A DNA stretch of 64,000 nucleotides from Gyrodactylus bullatarudis (lineage: Eukaryota; Platyhelminthes; Monogenea; Gyrodactylidea; Gyrodactylidae). The translations under genes and the position numbers were made by a program. The stretch spans positions 575,407 to 639,406 of the forward strand of contig SSNU01000086.1 of assembly GCA_012064415.1 (NCBI GenBank), in the 5' to 3' direction. Below the pieces are notes generated by a model. The model was given only the letters and a program-made list of their open reading frames with translations. It made no database searches and was not told the DNA's origin. This document shows, piece by piece, positions 39,301 through 50,042 of the stretch (the first letter of the stretch is position 1; each line of letters starts with the position of its first letter).

Positions 39301-41854
39301 CAGCTTACAAGGAAACCCACCAGGAAACAGTCTAATATTTAGATTTGCTCTACACTGACATCACCGATTGAGAACATGTCATAGCCGAACCAGTTCATGA
39401 CTCCGATCATCTCATCCTTATTTATATGAGTACTAACACTTGCCCCATTATGTAACAGACATCTCCGACTTTCTTTCCCTTACCATTCCTCTTATTGATG
39501 TACTATTTTACAATTCAACTTTTAATTTTAACCATTTTTGTAATCTGATAGAAGCAGCTAAACGTGTATCAAAGAATTCAAAAAAATCTCATATAATTCC
39601 ATTACAGGTGAATTCAAATCTAATCCTAAAGTAGCATGGAAAAAAATTAACTTCCTTGCAAACAGAAAGTCCTCCAATTCGATCACAAAGTCCTCAATGC
39701 AAATGATATTAACGACTTCTTCACAAGCATTTACTCCAACTCCCCAAAACCTGACCCAGTTGATTGCTCCTCTGTAGTGCCTCCCAATATCTCAGCAAAC
39801 AATCTAATTGACATTATTCTTAACTGCAAGTCAAAAAAAAGAAAAGATAACTTTTTCATTTCCGGTGGACTACTCCTCCTTTTTTGAAAAACTTGCCGTT
39901 TTTTTCAATAATTTATTAGTCAACTGTTACATTCCTAAAGATTGGCTAATTATAAAGATTACCCTTATTCCTAAATGTAATAATCTCTCTACTCCCGCTG
40001 ATCTCCGTCCAATTTCGAATATCCCAATTTTTCTCTCAATCATAGACAGACTCATTAATTCACATTTGAAAAAAATCAACCTACCCTTAATTGACCCAAA
40101 TCAATACGGATTCAATAAGAGAAGAAGTACCACAACTAATCTCCTCCACTTCCTTGACAGTGCAAACGATCTTCTGCAAACACTCCTTGTGCTGTAATCT
40201 ATGTCGATATATCCAAAGCCTTTGATAGACTGCCATTTAACATTATCATAGACACACTTAATAAGCATAAGATCAACCCCTACAGAATCAATCTAACATT
40301 ATACTTTCTAACTCAAAGACTCCAATATGTTAAAATATCTGGTATATCCTCAACACTAACCGAAATAACATCTGGTGTCCCCCAAGGCTTAGTCATCGGT
40401 CCTACCTTATTCAATTTAGTTTTCTCAACAATAAAACCATCCAATGACTCAGTCCAATATTTCAAATATGCAAATGTCACCAAGATCCTTCTCCCACTTC
40501 AAAGGAATACTGGTGCAATTGGAATCGAACATTAATTCTTCGCTCTCACAAATCAGTCTCACCCTGAACCATTCCAAAACAAAAATCATGTCTCTCTGAA
40601 ATAAAATCCCTATTGTCCCTACACACAGCCAGCTCTTGGTTAATACAATAAAGGACCTGGGACTCTACTACAATTCCATACTCAATACCAAAGATCACGC
40701 CTCCACAATTATTAAGATAATTAATTGCAAATGCTTCTTCTTGAAGAAGTTCATCATCTCATCTAATATCCGACTGAACATCTTTAAGGGAGTCATTCTC
40801 CCCAATTTTGATTATGGTTCTGGCCTACTTTGCCAACTTCCTCAGAATATAAGCAAAAAGATCGAGAGGAAATAATATATTTATCTCAGATCCTGTTCTG
40901 GCCCCCACTCATATGAAACCCTCCTTGAATACATCCCCTTTGGCTCCGAAGGATTGCTGCCGCTGCCACCCTTTTCAATAAAAGAGCCCCATCGAATTCA
41001 AGCAACTATAATCTAAGATCGGGATCAGGTTTTTCCATACTTTTCCATGTACTACTCCCACTCAGAGCCCGTTTTCAGATAAACTTAACCATTTTTGATG
41101 ACATAAATATTTCACAGATTTGTAATTATCTCTATCAATTTTTTGTAACTTTTGTACGTTCAAGCATTAAATGAATCCCATCCAAAAGCAGATATCCTAT
41201 CCATAGTTCTAGAATTCGTAAAAAAAACCCGAGTGATGACAGTACAGACGTTTGGGTAAAGGAGAAATTCTTCATAAATTTATATAAACCAGACTTATGT
41301 GTTCAAAAGAATTATTCTTATAACCTTCAACTACCTTGGCCTATGTAAGCTTTTTCACTTTTCTCTCCACTGTTGCTATTTATTGGAGAGTTTTGGTGTT
41401 TTTTCAGCTTACATTTATTCTATTTTTCGTCAACTTTTACTATTTCTTTCATAATTTGTAAATTATTATTTTCATTCATCTTTTAACTTTTATCATTATC
41501 AAAGAGACACTACTGATGAACCTTTGAGAAATGTACATTTGGTGTTAATATATCCTTTTTCTACTTTTCCAAAGAATTATTGAATTTATAAATAAAAATC
41601 TATTGTATATAATTACTAATTACAGTACAATCATTGATGTTTAAATGAATCAAGACTCACCCTGCATTTGTCCCGTCATTACACTTGATTCGTTTATCAT
41701 CCAAGTATTTTAAATTAAAAAGACTGGCATCTTGGATGTTATTATGAATAGTCATGAGACTTGTATTCAAATTTTCCACACGAGATTCTCCATTTGTTTC
41801 ATTCAATGTACATATGAGAAAAATAAGTAGAATGGTATTATTTCCGTGGCTCAT
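24392..41854 (-). CDS. NOTUM: Palmitoleoyl-protein carboxylesterase NOTUM
   Basis: NOTUM is a secreted hydrolase that removes palmitoleate from Wnt proteins. Exons in order: 41661-41854, 33862-34019, 33170-33230, 29761-29819, 28741-28843, 27511-27717, 26252-26349, 25748-25892, 25641-25688, 24999-25073, 24392-24854. They total 1,611 nt (536 aa) with all phases consistent. Exon 1 has a signal peptide and ends CNDGTNAG, joined to YYYRRS; then MIYLEGGWYC, NGILSQNE, YIPYCSSD, and GTSAGGIGVLMNVD. The catalytic Ser codon is split by intron 5 (AG|T). The Asp (SLFDEVQL) and His (CTDHEI) of the triad are kept. The C-terminal exon is long and basic in part. Introns run from 59 nt to 7.6 kb and carry most of the transposons of the window, yet all splice sites look intact. 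Confidence 0.95.
27240..27490. repeat. Palindrome-related repeat in NOTUM intron 6
   Basis: It ends in TTCCCATCTTCATGTTAACTAGG, close to the end of the 3509-4247 palindrome arms (CTCATCTTCATGTCAACTAG), and is preceded by similar AT-rich AAATTTT words. Similarity over the rest is weak. Confidence 0.35.
29367..29600. mobile_element. Foldback MITE, 234 bp, in NOTUM intron 4
   Basis: The outer ~95 bp on each side are inverted copies, starting AATTATTTCGTTCTAGGTGC and ending with its complement; the loop is about 40 bp. A diverged single arm of the same family occurs at 27880-27960 (CTAACCCATTGCCAAATAGG). There is no coding content. The arm core includes CCCATGTCGCTGAATGTTAC, with one mismatch to the other arm. 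Confidence 0.85.
30337..32045 (-). mobile_element. Tc1/mariner-type element with 243-bp inverted repeats
   Basis: Bases 30337-30579 and 31803-32045 are inverted copies of exactly 243 bp, ending CCTTTTAAAGACCAACAAG. Between them, on the minus strand, lies a transposase reading from 31618. It has an N-terminal helix-turn-helix, then a DDE domain with WIDETNF, CDNAPIH and NPIEKAW. The frame is broken by a stop at 31202-31204 and by frameshifts near 31090 and 30790, so it is dead. The element lies in NOTUM intron 3. Long terminal repeats are unusual for plain Tc1. Confidence 0.88.
30681..31618 (-). pseudogene. Tc1/mariner transposase, broken
   Basis: The N-terminal part starts MPRNKYPDSVRAKVLEIYS with a helix-turn-helix followed by a second DNA-binding segment. 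An in-frame TAA at 31202-31204 interrupts it before the first catalytic Asp (WIDETNF). The second Asp (CDNAPIH) and the Glu (NPIEKAW) follow in the same general order after frame changes. Catalytic residues are all still visible, so decay is moderate. Confidence 0.85.
32280..32721 (+). pseudogene. piggyBac-family 3' remnant
   Basis: The reading resembles the end of the piggyBac transposase at 61.8-62.2 kb: LDMAA, an in-frame stop, then NAFVLYTIKW, later KKGRCRMCPR and a second Cys pair. This is the C-terminal Cys-rich domain. The right end reads GCGAGGGTTAA (32711-32721), like the terminal repeat and TTAA of the 60.5-62.3 kb element. The left half is missing. It lies in NOTUM intron 3 next to the Tc1 element. 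Confidence 0.75.
33439..33850. mobile_element. Non-autonomous TIR element, 392 bp, 10-bp TSD
   Basis: The body 33449-33840 starts AGGGCGACCAAAATGCC and ends with the inverted form GGTCGCCCT. It is flanked by the direct repeat ACTAATTATT (33439-33448 and 33841-33850). A 10-bp duplication would fit a Mutator-like or related family rather than hAT (8 bp). The insertion stops 11 bp from the splice donor of NOTUM exon 2 (GTGAGT at 33861-33856). A similar end (GGCATTTGGTTGCCCTA) is at about 9485-9501. Confidence 0.85.
34907..35114. mobile_element. piggyBac-type MITE, 200 bp
   Basis: The body 34911-35110 starts CCCTTTGGGTGCCGA and ends in the inverted form GCACCGAAAGGG. It is flanked by TTAA on both sides (34907-34910, 35111-35114), the piggyBac target site. 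It has no coding capacity. The terminal sequence differs from the 60.5-kb piggyBac element (CCCTCGTCC), so it belongs to another subfamily. It lies in NOTUM intron 1. Confidence 0.8.
37960..38165. repeat. Palindrome-related repeat in NOTUM intron 1
   Basis: It includes GAAAAATGGAAATTTGGTGC and TTCTCATCTTTAATTTTATC, matching the right arm of the 3509-4247 element in order. It is more decayed than the 3.5-4.2 kb copy. Confidence 0.5.
39005..41216 (+). mobile_element. 5'-truncated LINE with a long target-site duplication
   Basis: The body (about 39085-41150) carries, in order, the end of an APE-type endonuclease, a reverse-transcriptase region (fragments at 39808-40197 and 40636-40875) and the LRRIA-type C-terminal tail. 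Several stops and shifts break it. It is flanked by a direct repeat: 39005-39084 (80 bp) and 41151-41216 (66 bp), identical except for one substitution and a 14-bp gap. The repeat includes GAATCCCATCCAAAAGCAGA. It lies antisense in NOTUM intron 1. Confidence 0.82.
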
Positions 41855-42686
41855 TTTTCTCTTACATTATTTTTCAAATTCCGGATTAAGTATTTTTATA
41901 TAGCATTCCTTATATAATAATTTATATTATGCCCTGATGATTCAATTTAATTGGCCAGAAAATACGTAGAGTTTATTCGACAAATAACTCATCTTACTAC
42001 ATTCTTATATCAATACACAATACAATGTGACAAACTGAATACTCTTCACTGAACAGACATGTAGCTGCTACATTGTAGCATTATTTTGATTGTGGTCAAG
42101 ATAAAAATATTGTATGTCAAGGATATTTAATCATAAATACACTGAATAATGGTAAATAATCAAATGACAAATAAAATAAATTATTATTTGTAATAATTTA
42201 TTGCTCTTATTCCCTATAGTCATTGGATCAGAAACCAAGTATTCTTAGCAAACAGCTGCTAAAAAATACCAGCAGTTGTCAATTAATCATTAATAAAAGT
42301 ACCTAATGAGTCGTAAGTAACGAGTCATTACTAACGACAACTCAGTCAAGTCTCTTAATTTTTACATTAACCCCATTTTGTATAAAATTTTAAAACGAAA
42401 AATATTCTAATATGGGCCAGAGCTAAACTTAAAAATCCACTCAGCGAATATCAAATCCATATACGCCGTCATTTAAAAAGTCATCCCAGAAAACTATTTT
42501 GAGCAGAAGAAAACTTCTTTTGAATATATTACTCTTGACTATTGAGTATTTATTTTCAGGAAATTTATATCGTAAATAAAAAATTCTATTACAAAAATAA
42601 TTTGAATTTCAAAGACAAAAAACCTGCAATTCCAATGATTTAAATGACCATTATTATTAACACTTTTGTTTGTTTACGAAACAATC
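41855..42686. other. Divergent intergenic region NOTUM / MRPS2
   Basis: About 830 bp between two divergent start codons. It is AT-rich with no recognisable RNA gene or repeat pair, and presumably holds both promoters; no clear boxes were assigned. Confidence 0.45.
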
Positions 42687-43412
42687 ATGAATTACCTGAA
42701 AAATGCAGTCAGTAGATACAGATTTATTAGACGTTCAAATAGTGCTCTAGTGGAGCCTATTATCGATAAAACAAAAGTTGATCCTCTTAGCTTGAAAGAT
42801 CCATTCAAAATCAATGACATATGCTCTGTTCATGATCTATATACAGCGCGATGTCATTTTGGACACAAGTCGAATCTAAGAAATCCTTTCATGGGAGATT
42901 ATCTATTTGGTTGCAGGCAAAAAATTGATATATTTGATTTGGAGATAACCAGAAAACATTTACTTCTAGCTCTCAATGTTATAGCCCATATTGCACATCG
43001 AAATGGAATAATTTTGTTCTTCTCTACAGATAAAATGGTAAGGTAATTTCTTAATTTCTCTTAGATTATCCCTTTGATAGAAAGAACTGCTAAAGAATGT
43101 GGGGAATTTTCCTTTTGTCGTGAATGGACTGGTAGTCCATTTTTAAACTCAAAATATTTTTACAAGGAAAATGTACGACTACCTGATTTAGTTATAGCTT
43201 TCAACACTTTGAATCCATTATCAGGTCAGCATGAGATAATTAAAGAATCCTCAAAAGTTTTGATACCGACGGTTGGAATAGTTGATTCAAATTGTGACCC
43301 CAGACTTATTACCTATCCGATTCCAGGAAATGATGATTCAATCGCGTCTATACAACTCTACAGTTCTCTTATTAAAGAAGCAATTCTGAGAGGAAAAAAT
43401 TTTTCAATATAG
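42687..43412 (+). CDS. MRPS2: 28S ribosomal protein S2, mitochondrial
   Basis: This is a small mitoribosomal subunit protein (uS2m). Exons are 42687-43037 and 43065-43412 (232 aa) with a 27-nt intron whose read-through gives a stop after 3 codons. Matches include ARCHFGHKSNLRNPFM, FGCRQKIDIFDLE, a GIILFF stretch, then after the splice IPLIERTAKECGE, RLPDLVIAFNTLNPL and VGIVDSNCDPRLITYPIPGN, the uS2 signature. The start is the ATG at 42687; the frame is open from a TTG further up. It is convergent with the small peptide gene (61 bp). Confidence 0.96.
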
Positions 43413-43473
43413 ATAATATATTCAACAAAATAAAATATCTTATCATAAAACCATTCACCAGGTGGATTTTACC

Positions 43474-43752
43474 TTAATAGTAGTAAGGAACATTTCCACG
43501 CCGACATACGCGTTGAATCTTCGATGGAACATTCAGATAGTAACAATGAAATCCTATACAGCAGAAGATTGAATTATTACACGGCATATTCCAACACTCT
43601 TGATTAATTTTATTTTGAATATTCTTACTGTATTTGAGGGAATTGAAAAATCGAGGTACTTCAAGTGCTGATTTTTTATCCTCCTCTGAATCTTTCTGAG
43701 CTAAGACATACAGGTATAATTTAAAGAGAAGAAGTAGAACGACTGAATTCAT
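43474..43752 (-). CDS. Secreted cysteine-rich peptide, ICK-like
   Basis: The 92-aa precursor has a clear signal peptide (MNSVVLLLLFKLYLYVLAQ), a charged spacer of about 30 residues, and a C-terminal Cys domain with spacing C-x4-C-x5-C-C-x4-C-x12-C. That six-Cys order (C, C, CC, C, C) is the inhibitor-cystine-knot pattern found in many animal peptides, including antimicrobial, signalling and protease-inhibitor types. No family match is recognised, so a role cannot be named. A toxin function has no support beyond the fold pattern. Confidence 0.65.
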   Translation of the reverse strand: MNSVVLLLLFKLYLYVLAQKDSEEDKKSALEVPRFFNSLKYSKNIQNKINQECWNMPCNNSIFCCIGFHCYYLNVPSKIQRVCRRGNVPYYY

Positions 43753-43823
43753 CGAAAGAAAAAATATTTTTAATGTATCAGTTCAAAAACTTTATATTTA
43801 TACTACATCGAGCAATCAATTTT

Positions 43824-44233
43824 TCAGATAACAAGTTTATTTCTGACATATTCTTGATCTTTGTCTGAACTAGTGTCGGCTAATTCGTCAGTTGGGAGCT
43901 GAGTCGTAATATTGCTAGAGAGCGGAGTAATTGATGGATTTGAGAAATTGAATGATGGAAACTTTTTCATATCCTGACCAGCAGCCTGGTAGATTCTCTC
44001 AAGTTTAGTTAACTGATCATTAAGTGTTTTCATATCATCGGGAGTAGCCCCAACTAGACCCATTTCAGCTTTTCTAAAAGATATATTTAAGAAAAAACAC
44101 CATACTTGGAAAGCTCTCTATACTCCTTGAGTTTTGTTAAGAAAGCTTGTTGAATTGGATCATTAACAACAGTAGCCTTAGATCTAGTGATGAATTTTGA
44201 TGACAAATGGCCTAGACGAAAGATAGAACTCAT
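43824..44233 (-). CDS. ATP5PF: ATP synthase-coupling factor 6, mitochondrial
   Basis: F6 is a subunit of the peripheral stalk linking F1 and Fo of ATP synthase. Exons are 44106-44233 and 43824-44073, separated by a 32-nt intron, for 125 aa. Matches to the family: DPIQQAFLTKLKEYRELS, a later QLTKLERIYQAAGQDMKKFP and FPSFNFSNPSI (the conserved FPxFxFxDP segment). The first ~20 residues are a mitochondrial presequence. The tail (about 25 residues, Thr/Ser/Asp rich) is longer than in vertebrates. Confidence 0.93.
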
Positions 44234-44783
44234 TTGGGTGATTCAACTGCACGACTATAGAGAAACAAAGACACGAAAATTCGTTCAACTTTTTTTTCAT
44301 TTTAACTTATTCACACGATTACGTATAATTGAATTTCGCTTTATAAATTAGGCTATAAATCTAATTTATAATAGAATTTCAAGTTAATTCAACTTGAATT
44401 ATTCCATTGCAAAATTGAACCATAGTTTTATTTTGAGATTCTCAACTTGCAATTGTATTAAAATGCTACTTATTTTATAAACATGGTGCTTAAGTTTAGT
44501 ACTAACTTGGTAATACTAGCTTGGTTTGGAATTTGGATAATTTTATTAGGAAACAGTTATATATAGTCTTGACACTATCATAAATAGCTAGTAGGTACTA
44601 ATTAATAATTACACTGATAAAGCTGTGTTAATGCATTATAGTCAGAGACTATTAGTTACCACCATTTATCTGTGACTAACAGTCATTCACTTATTATGTT
44701 TGATAATTTTACACTCCACGCTGTTTCGACTCGCAACTAGACGCAAGAATTTATAGGTATTAAAGAGTTTTTTATTAAAATTA
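44234..44783. other. Intergenic region ATP5PF / SNRPA1
   Basis: About 550 bp of AT-rich DNA between the ATP5PF start and the SNRPA1 stop, both on the minus strand. No gene or repeat is recognised. Confidence 0.45.
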
Positions 44784-45615
44784 TTAAGAAATTTTCTGTA
44801 ATATCTTATTTGCAAATCCAACGAATTGTCCACTGCTGAGCAAATGTTGTAGCCTTTCTACTTCTGCCAAAGTTCTGGCTTTTTTTATCGCTTCTTGTAT
44901 GGCAAAAAGATCTTGGGTACTAGCACCACCAGATTTAGAGTATAGAAGATTTGTCTGTTCCGTATCCATGTCAACATTTTCTTTTTGCTTTCCGTTGCTT
45001 ACGTGAACTGGAACATCACCATTCACTGGTATGGATTCTATTCCATCTTCGGTTTTCTTTTCTACATAGGCATGTTTCATGAAGCTCTTGGCTTGTTTCC
45101 TTTCTGCTAGAGTTATACGTCGATAATCCAGGAATCTTAACTTGAATAAAATAATTTAAATTTAAAACAAGAATAATATGCAAAACACTCACACTTGGAA
45201 TTCTTCCAATGATGTAAAGACGATAGTTTGTCTTGAGTGTAACTGGATTATGTAGAAGTGAAAGAAAAGTTAACTTTTTACAATACGCCAAAGGATCAAT
45301 ATCTTTTAATTCTGATATTACATTGGCTGTTAATATAATTGCTTCTAAATTGGGAAGATTTTCACTAATATCGACCCCTATTCGCATAATTTTATTGTCT
45401 GTTAGAACCAAGTTTTTGAGTCTGTTCAAAAGAGGGAATCCATCAAGTCTTCTAATTTCATTGTCTGTAAAGTCAATTGTATCGAACTGATCAAGAGTAC
45501 TACCAAGATTTTCAATTGCCGGCATCTTATAACCTCTTAGGTCTAATTCTCTATCACGCAAAGCATTAGTGTATTGAACAGCATGCTCAATAAGTTCTGG
45601 TGTCAACTTAACCAT
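44784..45615 (-). CDS. SNRPA1: U2 small nuclear ribonucleoprotein A'
   Basis: U2A' is the leucine-rich repeat protein of the U2 snRNP, needed for U2 snRNA-B'' binding in the spliceosome. Exons are 45193-45615 and 44784-45140 (259 aa; human 255), with a 52-nt intron. It starts [12 protein letters not shown], with [17 protein letters not shown], LRRs about residues 40-135 ([29 protein letters not shown]), and after the splice [20 protein letters not shown]. It is divergent from FLOT1, 98 bp between ATGs. Confidence 0.96.
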
Positions 45616-45713
45616 TAGTTGCGTTTTTACGAAATAAAGGTCTTTTAAAACAAAAATTATTTATAAAAATTACGTTAGTCATAGTCAAACAAATTTTGTC
45701 CATTACAAAAATT

Positions 45714-48128
45714 ATGCCTTTCGGTTTCGTTACCTGTGGTCCTAACGAAGCATTAGTAATTTCTGGTTGCTTTTACGATGAACCCATGATGATTCCAGGA
45801 GGGAGAGCTTTTGTTCTCCCAGCAATTCAAAGAGCTGATCGAATTTCTCTCAACGTTATGACTTTGATCATTGAAAGTCCCAAAATATACACCAAACTAG
45901 GAGTTCCTATCACTGTAACAGGTGTTGCACAAGTCAAAATTCAAGGTTCCAATAAAGAAATGCTTGCAGCTGCTTGTGAGCAATTTCTCGGTAAAAGTGA
46001 ACAAGAAATTCAAGAGGTCGCCAAAGAGACTCTTGAAGGTCATCAAAGAGCGATTATGGGAAATATGACTGTCGAAGAAATATACAAAGATAGACAAAAG
46101 TTTTCGCAAGCAGTTTTTGACGTAGCTAGCTCAGATCTCGTTAACATGGGAATCAGTGTTGTCAGTTATACACTTAAAGATATCAAAGACGAACAAGTAA
46201 ATAAAAATATAATTGGATTTAATTTCAGGGCTATTTACATTCTCTTGGTATGGCTAGGACTGCTCAGGTAAAGAGAGATGCTAGAATCGGGGAAGCTGAA
46301 GCCAAAAAAGAGTCTGGAATCAAAGCTGCCATTGCTCAGCAAGAGCGCGAACAAGCCAAACTTATTAATGATGCCGAAATCGCATTAGCCAAACGTGATT
46401 ATGAACTTAAAAAGGCTTCCTTTGATCGAGAAGTTTCTGCTAATAAAGCTACTTCAAATATGGCTTATGAAATCCAGGCCGCTAAAACTAAACAGCTTAT
46501 TATGGAAGAAGAAATGGAAATTCAAGTAGTTGAAAAGAAAAAACAAATTACTGTTGAAGCATTGGAAATTGAGAGAGTGAAAAAAAATCTTTTAGCCACT
46601 GTCAATAAAAAGGCAGAAGCTGAAAAATATCAAATGGAAATGATTGCTGAAGCTAACAAAAGAAAAATTATCTCTGAAGCCCAAGCCGAAGCACAAGCTA
46701 TAAGATTAAAAGGACAAGCTGAAGCTGAAAGCTTACAAGCCAAAGCCAGAGCAGAGGCTGAGCAAATGGAAAAGAAGGCTTTGGCATGGCAGGAGTACAA
46801 GGTAAGTAATAAATTGATTCAATAGCTGTGTACTAATAACTCAAGTAGTCTCGATTCAATTTTAAGCCTTCGTTTTTACAAATAACTTGAGCCATTTTCA
46901 ACATGTTAGTTTGTATTAATTTGGTAGAAACCTATTCATATTCATCAAAAATCGACTCTCTTAAATCTAAATTTCTTCGAGAGTAGTATCATGCAATACA
47001 TTATGATGATGTATTGTGATCCTCGATGACATTTTTTCACCAATTGAATTTGTTTTTTTCGATTATTGAATTATTAGAACGAGTTTTGCTCGTCAATAAT
47101 TATTTATTGCAATAAACTTTTTTCAAAGATATTGTTGAGATTGTAAACTTGGAGAGTAATCTTTTCGAAATAATAATAGGTTCTTTTCTCTTGAAAGTTT
47201 TATCCAAATCCATTTTTAAGAAATAATTAATTTGACTTGAATATTTTGAAAAATTAGATAGTAGATGATGTATTGTATACTCTTTAAATTAAATACTATA
47301 CTAGATTCATAAAAGTATTTATAAAAGTATCATAAATTTCAGATATATATTTTGAAATCAATTTGAAATTTCTGAGAGGAAAAATTATACTGGGTAGTAT
47401 TGAGAAGCCAAATTACTATATGAGATTGTAGTTCAATCATTGTACCGTCTATTAGGCTTTGGTGCAAATTTGGAGTAGAGAACTTTTTTTTGATAGAAAA
47501 CTTAATTTATTTAGTAGAATCTCGCAGTAGATATAAAAAATATATACAAATTTGAATCTTGGTTATTGATAAGGTTTAATAAAATAATTCGAGTTTATAT
47601 CTGAAGTTGGTGAAATTAGAAGTTGACGCATATGTTGCGAATTTGCAAACCCGAGAGGGAGTAGATATCAATGTTGAAACTGGTCTTCGGAAGAAGAGTG
47701 TTGTTGAGAAGGCATGTGAACTTCTAGTTGTTCCTGGTAAGGTATGGGGATGGCGAGAGTGAGAAGAAATGCATTGAATAAGCATAATTATATTAGTACA
47801 CTCTTAAATTTATTTTTGAGTAATTAGCTCTATAAATTTAACTTCGTCTTGTTGATTTTGGTTAATTTTAAATTTAATTATCCTTCTTTACTAGGGAGCC
47901 GCTAATCTGGAGATGATCCTAAAAGCCCTTCCGAAAATAGCCGCTGAAGTTAGTGCTCCTTTGGCCTCTTGTAAGAAAGTCACAATGGTCAATAGTGGTG
48001 ATGGCGAAGTTGGAGTTTCCAAATTGACAGGAGAAGTTCTAGATATTGTTCAAAAATTGCCTATAGTAATAGAATCATTGACGGGAGTAAACGTTTTTGC
48101 CCAGAATAGTGAAGTAAAAATCAATTGA
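45714..48128 (+). CDS. FLOT1: Flotillin-1
   Basis: Flotillin-1 is a palmitoylated membrane scaffold of lipid-raft domains and endocytic vesicles. Exons are 45714-46196, 46229-46801 and 47895-48128, giving 429 aa (human 427). Seen: N-terminal [13 protein letters not shown] (membrane-binding Cys region), SPFH domain to about residue 170 with [15 protein letters not shown] and YKDRQKFSQ, then the EA-rich coiled-coil flotillin repeats (about 180-350), and the C-terminal LTGEVLDIV. Intron 1 is 32 nt; intron 2 is 1,093 nt and holds no clear transposon. The start is the ATG at 45714; the frame is open from a TTG just upstream. Confidence 0.97.
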
Positions 48129-48413
48129 AAGAAAAGTTTAGATTCAATATTAATTACAATCATTCAGCTTGTTAATAAACCTTCACTTTTTCTTTTTTAA
48201 AAACATTAAGAATATTTTGATTTAACATTTCTGTTTGAATTTTTAGTTTATATCGATGTGTATGCCATCTGTGATTCAAATAAACGAAAAAGTTGAATCA
48301 GTTTTATTCAACTAAAATAATCTGATCAACATTCATAATATTATTAAATAATTGGCTTATGAAATCCTCAAAAATCTATTGAAAGAATATAAAGATTTTC
48401 TTATATATATAAT

Positions 48414-48760
48414 AGATTTTTATTTAATTTAATTATAAGATTATATAAAAAAATTACAAAAATAATTGTGGTTATCTGGTATAAATTGATAAAGATAATT
48501 ACATATCTGGTTTATTTTCATGTCTTTAAAAATGCATAAGTTAATCTGGAAGCGCGATCTAAGTGGTAGAATTGTGTGCAGTAGAATTGAAAATCCAGAG
48601 CCAGATCTGAGATTATATCTGGAGAGTTGATTTGGCGTTCGGTTACTGTAGAGGGATGCTGAGGCGGCAATTCTTCGAAGCCAAAGAGGATGCATGTTTG
48701 ATAGTTCCAGGAGAGTTTTGTATGAGTGAGGTCCAAAGCAAGATCTGAGGTAGATATTTT
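48414..48760 (-). mobile_element. LINE 3' end copy A
   Basis: It encodes only the last part of the LINE polyprotein, with PLWLRRIAASASLYS and a final PDNHNYF block. The retrotransposon 3' end lies at the lower coordinate near an AT-rich tail. It is the first of three like-oriented copies in 3 kb. Confidence 0.75.
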
Positions 48761-48979
48761 TAAATAAAGTTTATTTTCATTTTTCCATATTATTTACTAC
48801 TGTAATAATAGTGCAATTTACCCTGCGGAGTCTCTTTGGATTTTAAATTTATATTTGAAATAAAATATTTATTCACAAAAATTATAGATATATCTGATTA
48901 TGAAAAATAGTTTTTAAATAAGTTATGATCCTCTGGGATTAAAGTTTGAGATATTTTTATGGAATATAAGTTTTTTTAT

Positions 48980-49450
48980 TATTAAATATGGATATTTACA
49001 GTTATTTATAAAAATAATTTTTAAACATGTTATGATTCTCTGGAATATATGTAAATAGGAATTGGCAGGTTGCTTTTATATTTAAAAATTTATGATTCGA
49101 TAGATCTATTTTGAATCTGGTCCTTAGTTGGAGGGTGTTTTGGAGAAGGATTGGGTAGCCTCTGTTGTTTCTAGTTTCATATCTCCTCAGGCGTGAGTTC
49201 ATAGTATTCTTATAAAGTACCAGCGATGCAGCAATTCTTCTCAACCAAATAGGATAGAGTGGAGCTTCGGTTAGAGATTCTCTGTAACTTTCCATGCCAA
49301 AGCATGATTTGAGAAATATGTATTGAATTCTTTCAATCTTTTGATTCGATTGTTATTCCCATTGTTAGAGCGGCACAGTAGTCAAATTTAGATAAAATGA
49401 AGCTTTTATATTTCGTAATCAGTCTCATAGTTAAAAGGAGGGTTACCATT
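48980..49450 (-). mobile_element. LINE 3' end copy B
   Basis: It encodes the same C-terminal tail as copies A and C, with YPIWLRRIAASLVLYK and a final IPENHNMF block. It is 5'-truncated just after the reverse-transcriptase tail and has the same orientation as its neighbours. Confidence 0.75.
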
Positions 49451-49783
49451 AGAATAGGATATATTATTATTCATTTCAATATTATTGATCTTCTTCTTTA
49501 ACGTTGATAGTTCATTTGACATATTCTTCATCAACTTCAACATTATCTTCATATTGGACTTCTTTTGGGACTTAGTGGTGGACATTGTAACTAGTAATCG
49601 TCACTATCAGTAAGGAATTCAACCTCACCTCTGGAATGCATCATCTTCATATAGACCTTGAGCCTGGACATTCACTCTCTTCTGATTGGTTAATTCATGG
49701 GACACATCACACTATCCTAGGATAAGATATTTGGTGTAGTATTTCGTATATTCATAGTATACACATGTGATATGTTCATAATC

Positions 49784-49805
49784 TATTATTATTATTATTA
49801 TTATT
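49784..49805. repeat. (ATT)n microsatellite
   Basis: Seven TTA/ATT units in a row, located between LINE copies B and C. Confidence 0.9.
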
Positions 49806-50042
49806 CAATATGAGGTTCTTTATACTAAATGTATATTCGATATATGTATTTTTGAGTGTGTCTACTTTTATTCTCAAGACTTTGATCTTGACACACTACA
49901 TATATACAATTACAGTAGTTTGAGTTTCGAGCATGTTATGAATTTTGTTATTAGATAAGTCGCGTATCTGAGTGTTTTAAGTAATTCATTGAGTTGATTT
50001 TAGAATAGAAATTTATGTATTTATATGAAATGGTATATATAC

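Noticed and set aside
43474..43752. Naming the cysteine-rich peptide a toxin
   Set aside because: The pattern is shared by many non-toxic peptides and no family match was found.
47576..47785. Possible exon in FLOT1 intron 2 (either strand)
   Set aside because: The plus-strand reading (around [16 protein letters not shown]) is open for about 50 codons, but FLOT1 joins correctly without it and I recognise no family.
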